Below, piece by piece: positions 7,682 to 11,166 of a stretch of DNA of 11,166 nucleotides. Source of the stretch: JBFWWW01 sp050245975. Lineage in GTDB: Bacteria; Pseudomonadota; Alphaproteobacteria; Rhizobiales; Hyphomicrobiaceae. How positions within the stretch are numbered: the first letter of the stretch is position 1; every line of letters begins with the position of its first letter. The notes below the pieces were generated by a model. It was not told the origin of the DNA, did no database searches, and saw nothing but the letters and a program-made list of their open reading frames with translations. Where the stretch lies: positions 1-11,166 of the forward strand of contig JBFWWW010000133.1 in the NCBI GenBank assembly GCA_050245975.1, given 5' to 3'. A program made the position numbers and the translations under genes.

Positions 7682-8226
7682 GCCGCGAGAAAGCGACCCG
7701 GGGTCGTGCCGTCCGCGTGAAGGTCGTGCGCCTCGCCCATGGGCGCGGGCTGCCGCTGCCGGCCTACCAGTCGGCGGGCGCTGCCGGTCTCGATCTGGTG
7801 GCAGCTCTCGGCGAGGACGAGCGCGTCAAGCTGAGGCCGCGCGGGCGGGTCCTCATCCCGACCGGCCTGGTGATCGAGCTGCCGGCGGGATACGAGGCGC
7901 AGGTCCGTCCCCGCTCGGGGCTGGCCGTGCGCCACGGGGTAACGGTGCTCAACAGCCCGGGTACGGTGGACAGCGACTACCGCGGCGAGGTGAAGGTGCT
8001 GCTGGTCAACCTGGGCGAGGCGCCGTTCGCCATCGTGCGCGGCGACCGGATCGCGCAGGTGGTGATCCAGCCTGTTTCGCACGCCAGCCTCGTGGAGGTG
8101 AAAGCCGCGAAGGCCACGGCGCGCGGCGCCGGCGGCTTCGGCTCGACGGGAACCGGCCGCAAGAGGCGGGCAGCAAAGACGGCCGTGAAAGCCAAGGCCA
8201 AGGCACGGCGCAAGAGGTCGTCCTGA
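7678..8226 (+). CDS. dut: dUTP diphosphatase with basic C-terminal tail
   Basis: dUTPase hydrolyses dUTP to dUMP and pyrophosphate, keeping uracil out of DNA and supplying dUMP for thymidylate. It is a cytosolic homotrimer in this family. All five motifs are present: I AGAAGLDL (33-40), II PRSGLA (78-83), III GTVDSDYRGE (95-104) with the catalytic Asp in its core, IV GDRIAQ (122-127), and V RGAGGFGSTG (149-158), the flexible lid of the neighbouring active site. Most bacterial dUTPases end right after motif V at about 150 residues. This one adds residues 159-182, half of them lysine or arginine. The ATG overlaps the coaBC TGA by 4 bp, so translation is coupled; the coaBC-dut pair is common in proteobacteria. 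Confidence 0.96.
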   Translation: MSREKATRGRAVRVKVVRLAHGRGLPLPAYQSAGAAGLDLVAALGEDERVKLRPRGRVLIPTGLVIELPAGYEAQVRPRSGLAVRHGVTVLNSPGTVDSDYRGEVKVLLVNLGEAPFAIVRGDRIAQVVIQPVSHASLVEVKAAKATARGAGGFGSTGTGRKRRAAKTAVKAKAKARRKRSS

Positions 8227-8277
8227 CCGGGCCTTGACGGTCGACAGCGTGACCGCCATGTGCTGAGTGGTGTGCGG

Positions 8278-8295
8278 GCCTGCGCGGCGGCAGGC
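8278..8295 (+). repeat. Hairpin between dut and cysK
   Basis: GCCTGC (8278-8283) and GCAGGC (8290-8295) form a perfect 6-bp GC-rich stem with a 6-nt loop. No T run follows, so termination without Rho is doubtful. In the same 113-bp gap, TTGACG at 8234-8239 resembles a -35 box but has no good -10 partner at 16-18 bp. Confidence 0.35.
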
Positions 8296-8326
8296 GCGAC
8301 CCCGGAAGCAATCGAAACGACAGCGC

Positions 8327-8330
8327 GGAG
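8327..8330 (+). promoter_or_regulatory. cysK ribosome binding site
   Basis: GGAG lies 9 nt before the ATG at 8340. It supports this start over the in-frame GTG at 8400, which would give a protein beginning VYDSVAETIGNTP, close to where many CysK proteins begin. Confidence 0.55.
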
Positions 8331-8339
8331 TGCCTGATC

Positions 8340-9347
8340 ATGGCTGACAGCCAGGACATCAAGACGATCCAGGGCGTGGCCTCCTGGGGTCGGGGACGCG
8401 TGTACGACAGCGTGGCCGAGACGATCGGCAACACGCCGCTGGTGCGGCTGCAGCGGTTGCGGGCGGCGGCGTCGGTCAATGCCGACATCCTGATGAAGCT
8501 CGAGTTCTTCAATCCGCTGTCGAGCGTGAAGGACCGCATCGGCGTCTCCATGATCGATGTGCTGGAGGCGCAGGGGAAGCTGACGCCCGGCAAGACGGTG
8601 ATGGTCGAGCCCACGTCGGGCAATACCGGCATCGCGCTGGCGTTCGTGGCCGCGGCGCGCGGCTATCGCCTGATCCTGACGATGCCGGACTCGATGTCCA
8701 TCGAGCGGCGCAAGATCCTCGCCCACCTCGGCGCCGAGCTGGAGCTGACGCCGCGCGAGAAGGGCATCAAGGGCTCGATCGCCCGCGCGGAGGAGATCCT
8801 GAAATCGCTGCCGGACGCGGTGATGCCAAGCCAGTTCGAAAATCCGGCCAACCCGCTGATCCACGAGCTGACGACGGCGGAGGAAATCTGGAACGATACC
8901 GGCGGCAAGCTCGATGCGCTGGTGGTTGGCGTCGGCACGGGCGGCACGCTGACCGGCTGCGGCCGGGTGCTCAAGAGCCGCCTGCCGGACCTCAAGGTGA
9001 TCGCCGTCGAGCCGAGCGCCAGCCCCGTGCTGTCGGGCGGCGAGCCGGGCCCGCACACGATCCAGGGCATCGGCGCGGGCTTCGTGCCGCCGGTGCTGCA
9101 GACCGACCTGATCGACGAGGTCATCAAGGTGCCGAACGAGATGGCCTTCGACATGGCGCGGCTGCTGGCGCGAGTGGAGGGCATCCCCGGCGGCATCTCG
9201 ACCGGCGCCAACCTTGCCGGCGCGCTGACGCTGGCGGCGCGCGAGGACATGGCGGGCAAGACGATCGTCACGTTCGCGCCCTCGTCGGCGGAGCGCTACT
9301 TCTCGAGCGCGCTTTTTAACGATGACGCGGCAAAGCCGCAGACCTGA
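8340..9347 (+). CDS. cysK: Cysteine synthase A (O-acetylserine sulfhydrylase)
   Basis: CysK is a pyridoxal phosphate enzyme that forms cysteine from O-acetylserine and sulfide in the cytosol. In the 335 residues, NPLSSVKDRIG places the cofactor lysine at K64. The substrate loop TSGNTG is at 92-97, and the phosphate-binding GVGTGGT at 197-203. Also present are EPSASPVLSGG (224-234) and the C-terminal GISTGAN (285-291). It ends with SSALF near the C-terminus, as usual. The N-terminus has about 20 residues before the VYDSVAETIGNTP block, longer than in many homologues. APSSAERY stands where others often have a proline-aspartate turn before ERY. Cystathionine beta-synthase-like paralogues share the fold, but no extra domains are present. 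It stands alone between dut and the ARPP-1 gene, with 113 and 163 bp gaps. Confidence 0.93.
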   Translation: MADSQDIKTIQGVASWGRGRVYDSVAETIGNTPLVRLQRLRAAASVNADILMKLEFFNPLSSVKDRIGVSMIDVLEAQGKLTPGKTVMVEPTSGNTGIALAFVAAARGYRLILTMPDSMSIERRKILAHLGAELELTPREKGIKGSIARAEEILKSLPDAVMPSQFENPANPLIHELTTAEEIWNDTGGKLDALVVGVGTGGTLTGCGRVLKSRLPDLKVIAVEPSASPVLSGGEPGPHTIQGIGAGFVPPVLQTDLIDEVIKVPNEMAFDMARLLARVEGIPGGISTGANLAGALTLAAREDMAGKTIVTFAPSSAERYFSSALFNDDAAKPQT

Positions 9348-9382
9348 CACCCTTCCGCCCACTGAACGGCACGCGACCGCCG

Positions 9383-9396
9383 CGCGGGCGCCCGCG
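9383..9396 (+). terminator. GC-rich palindrome after cysK
   Basis: CGCGGGCGCCCGCG is a perfect 14-bp palindrome 36 bp after the cysK stop. It could form the stem of a transcription-stopping hairpin or a cruciform, but it lacks both a comfortable loop and a T run. It may only be GC-rich spacer sequence. Confidence 0.3.
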
Positions 9397-9510
9397 GCGC
9401 GACACGACCTGATCACGCTTCTGCCGTGCCGCCACCGGCGATAAGCCGCAAATAGAGCGTAGACAGAGCATCTCTTCCTGAATCAAACGATTTGCGGGAA
9501 AGGTTCTGTC

Positions 9511-10566
9511 ATGCGTATTTGGTCTGTTGCTCCCATTCTGGCCGTTGCTTTCGCCACCGCGGCGTCCACGCCGCGCGCCGCCTTTGCCGATTCCGCGCCG
9601 CGGCTGAGCGGCCCCTTCACCTTCGACAACCTCGCTCTCTATTTCGTGCACGGCACGAGCGTGCCCGGCCCCGCGCCGCTGACGCTGCAGGAGGCGCTGA
9701 TGAAAGGCAGCGCCGTCGTCACCGAGACCGGCAAGGTCAACGAGCTGAGCATCGAGAATCTCGGCTCGGAGGACGTCTTCATCCAGTCCGGCGATATCGT
9801 GAAGGGCGGACAGCAGGACCGCGTGCTGACCGTCAGCCTGATCCTGCCGCCGAAATCCGGCAAGGTGCCGATCGCGTCGTTCTGCGTCGAGCAGGGCCGA
9901 TGGGCGTCGCGAGGCACGGAGGACCGCACGAAATTCGCCAGCGCGGCGAGCGCGATGCCCTCGCGCGAGGCCAAGCTCGCCATGAAGGCGCCGCGCGCAA
10001 TGGCCTCTGACCCCACCCAGGCCGAGGCCCGGCGCCACGAAGAGGTTGCGCGGCGCCAGCAGGAGGTGTGGGCATCGGTGGCGCAGACGCAGCGCAAGCT
10101 GTCCGGCGGCGTGAATGCGCCGGTGGCGGCGCCCCAGTCCGCCACCAGCCTGCAGCTGTCGCTCGAAAACGAGAAGGTGAACCAGGCGCGTGGCGCATAC
10201 ATTGCCGCCCTGACGTCCGCCGGCGAGAAGGAGGCGGACATCGTCGGCTACGTGTTCGCCGTCAACGGCAAGCTCAACAGCGGCGACACCTATCCCTCCA
10301 ATGCCCTGTTCCGGAAGATGTGGCCGAAGCTGCTTGCCGCCAGCGTGACGGAGGCCATCGGCGAGCGCGGCCGGGCCTCGGCGCAGAGCGCGGCCCCCGC
10401 GGTCGGCGATGTGGCCGCGTTCCTGAAGGTCGCCGAGCAGGGCAAGGCGCAGGAGCAGGACCTCGCGGCGATGCGGCAGGAGGTGAGGGACGGCGACAAG
10501 GCGCTCTACGTGGAGGCGCGCAGCCCCAAGGGCGCTTGGTTCCACCGCAACTACGTGGCAAAGTAA
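9511..10566 (+). CDS. Exported ARPP-1-like protein of unknown function
   Basis: The product has 351 residues with a signal peptide: MR, a hydrophobic stretch at 5-18, and a likely cleavage after AFA at 26, so it should enter the periplasm. From about 40 to 160 it matches my recollection of the ARPP-1 domain family, with LTLQEALMKGSAVVTETG (57-74), VNELSIENL, VFIQSGDIVKGGQQDRVL (89-106), LPPKSGKVPIASFCVEQGRW (112-131). One cysteine (C125) is in that last block. A polar helical stretch rich in Arg, Glu and Gln follows (about 168-200), then a second conserved-looking block at 226-283 (GYVFAVNGKLNSGDTYPSN inside it). No catalytic role is known to me. AAAGG lies 7 nt before the ATG. It sits alone between cysK and the moeB-type gene. 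The family name is fairly secure; the function is not. Confidence 0.8.
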   Translation: MRIWSVAPILAVAFATAASTPRAAFADSAPRLSGPFTFDNLALYFVHGTSVPGPAPLTLQEALMKGSAVVTETGKVNELSIENLGSEDVFIQSGDIVKGGQQDRVLTVSLILPPKSGKVPIASFCVEQGRWASRGTEDRTKFASAASAMPSREAKLAMKAPRAMASDPTQAEARRHEEVARRQQEVWASVAQTQRKLSGGVNAPVAAPQSATSLQLSLENEKVNQARGAYIAALTSAGEKEADIVGYVFAVNGKLNSGDTYPSNALFRKMWPKLLAASVTEAIGERGRASAQSAAPAVGDVAAFLKVAEQGKAQEQDLAAMRQEVRDGDKALYVEARSPKGAWFHRNYVAK

Positions 10567-10590
10567 CCAAGCTCTGCATGAGCCATAGTG

Positions 10591-10616
10591 CCGCGCCGGG
10601 CGTCAGCTCGGCGCGG
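10591..10616 (+). terminator. Probable terminator hairpin after the ARPP-1 gene
   Basis: CCGCGCCG (10591-10598) pairs perfectly with CGGCGCGG (10609-10616) around a 10-nt loop. This is an 8-bp GC-rich stem 24 bp after the stop codon. Only a short GTTT follows a few bases later, so it resembles an intrinsic terminator with a poor T tract. Confidence 0.45.
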
Positions 10617-10680
10617 TGCCGTTTCAGGGACAATATGTGCTACTAGGGCTGCGGGGCAGCCGGCATGCGAAGGTCGATCC

Positions 10681-11166
10681 GTGCAGCTCAGTCAGGATGA
10701 AATCGCCCGCTACAAGCGCCACCTCGTTCTGCGCGAGGTGGGCGGCCAGGGCCAGCAGAAGCTCAAGGGCTCGCGCGTGCTCCTGGTCGGGGCCGGCGGC
10801 CTCGGCGCGCCCATGGCGCTCTATCTTACAGCCGCGGGCGTCGGCACGATCGGCATCGTCGACGACGACGCGGTGTCCCTCGACAACCTGCAGCGGCAGA
10901 TCGTGCACGACACGGATCATGTCGGCGCGCTGAAGACCGAAAGCGCGCGCGATACGCTCGCGCGGCTCAATCCGCACGTGCGCGTCGAGACGCATTCCGT
11001 ACGCCTGACGTCCGCCAACGCGCTGGAGCTGATCGGCGGCTACGATATCGTTGCCGACGGCTCGGACAATTTCGCCACGCGCTACCTCGTCAGCGACGCC
11101 TGCTACTTCGCGCGCAGGACGCTGGTGTTCGGCGCGGTCGGTCCGTTCGACGGCTATGTCTCCACC
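10681..11166 (+). CDS. moeB: MoeB/ThiF-family adenylyltransferase, N-terminal part (3' truncated by window)
   Basis: This is an E1-like enzyme that adenylates the C-terminal glycine of a small sulfur carrier (MoaD for molybdopterin, or ThiS for thiamine). 162 codons are visible and the frame is open to the window edge. It begins with GTG, with GAAGG 7 nt upstream, and gives MQLSQDEIARYKRHLVLREV, the usual N-terminus. The nucleotide loop GAGGLG is at 37-42, the acidic turn DDD at 61-63, and NLQRQ at 69-73 holds the arginine that reaches ATP. K85 and D130 in DGSDN match the other ATP/Mg residues of E. coli MoeB. The zinc cysteines and any rhodanese domain lie beyond the window. MoeB is preferred over ThiF or HesA from sequence resemblance and the rhizobial neighbourhood, but the carrier cannot be settled here. 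Confidence 0.85.
   Translation, partial: MQLSQDEIARYKRHLVLREVGGQGQQKLKGSRVLLVGAGGLGAPMALYLTAAGVGTIGIVDDDAVSLDNLQRQIVHDTDHVGALKTESARDTLARLNPHVRVETHSVRLTSANALELIGGYDIVADGSDNFATRYLVSDACYFARRTLVFGAVGPFDGYVST

Overview
The window is a high-GC chromosomal segment of an alphaproteobacterium. It is most likely from the Hyphomicrobiales (rhizobial) branch. This rests on overall composition, on the argF-hslO pair, and on the ubiE-ubiB-coaBC-dut block followed by cysK and a moeB/thiF-type gene. No RNA gene is present that would fix the taxon, so the placement is an inference from gene content and order. Most of the window is housekeeping metabolism with dense, well-packed genes.

Region by region. Positions 1-1250 hold the 3' end of argF (arginine synthesis) and the complete redox chaperone gene hslO (Hsp33), joined stop-to-start. 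Positions 1261-2760, on the minus strand and convergent with hslO, hold a lone glpK (glycerol kinase) with a good Shine-Dalgarno sequence and a plausible promoter. Positions 2831-3900 form a compositional island of roughly half GC or less. It carries one gene, a DUF3800-family protein, with several inverted repeats before and after it. This is the only clearly accessory part of the window and the best place to look for something new. Positions 3947-8226 are a co-directional block: ubiE and ubiB (ubiquinone synthesis), coaBC (coenzyme A synthesis) and dut (dUTPase). Coupling is tight: ubiE and ubiB are 6 bp apart and coaBC/dut overlap as ATGA. Positions 8340-9347 are cysK (cysteine synthase). 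Positions 9511-10566 encode an exported ARPP-1-like protein of unknown function. Positions 10681-11166 are the start of a moeB/thiF-family adenylyltransferase gene that runs off the window.

Working together: coaBC consumes cysteine to make pantetheine phosphate and cysK makes cysteine. The moeB/thiF-type E1 enzyme activates sulfur-carrier proteins, so the right half has a loose sulfur/cofactor theme. No evidence was seen that the DUF3800 gene works with its neighbours; it looks like an insertion between glpK and the ubiE operon. The most interesting signals are the DUF3800 unit with its nearby hairpins, a possible leaderless ubiE promoter, a lysine/arginine-rich tail on the dUTPase, and the exported ARPP-1 protein.
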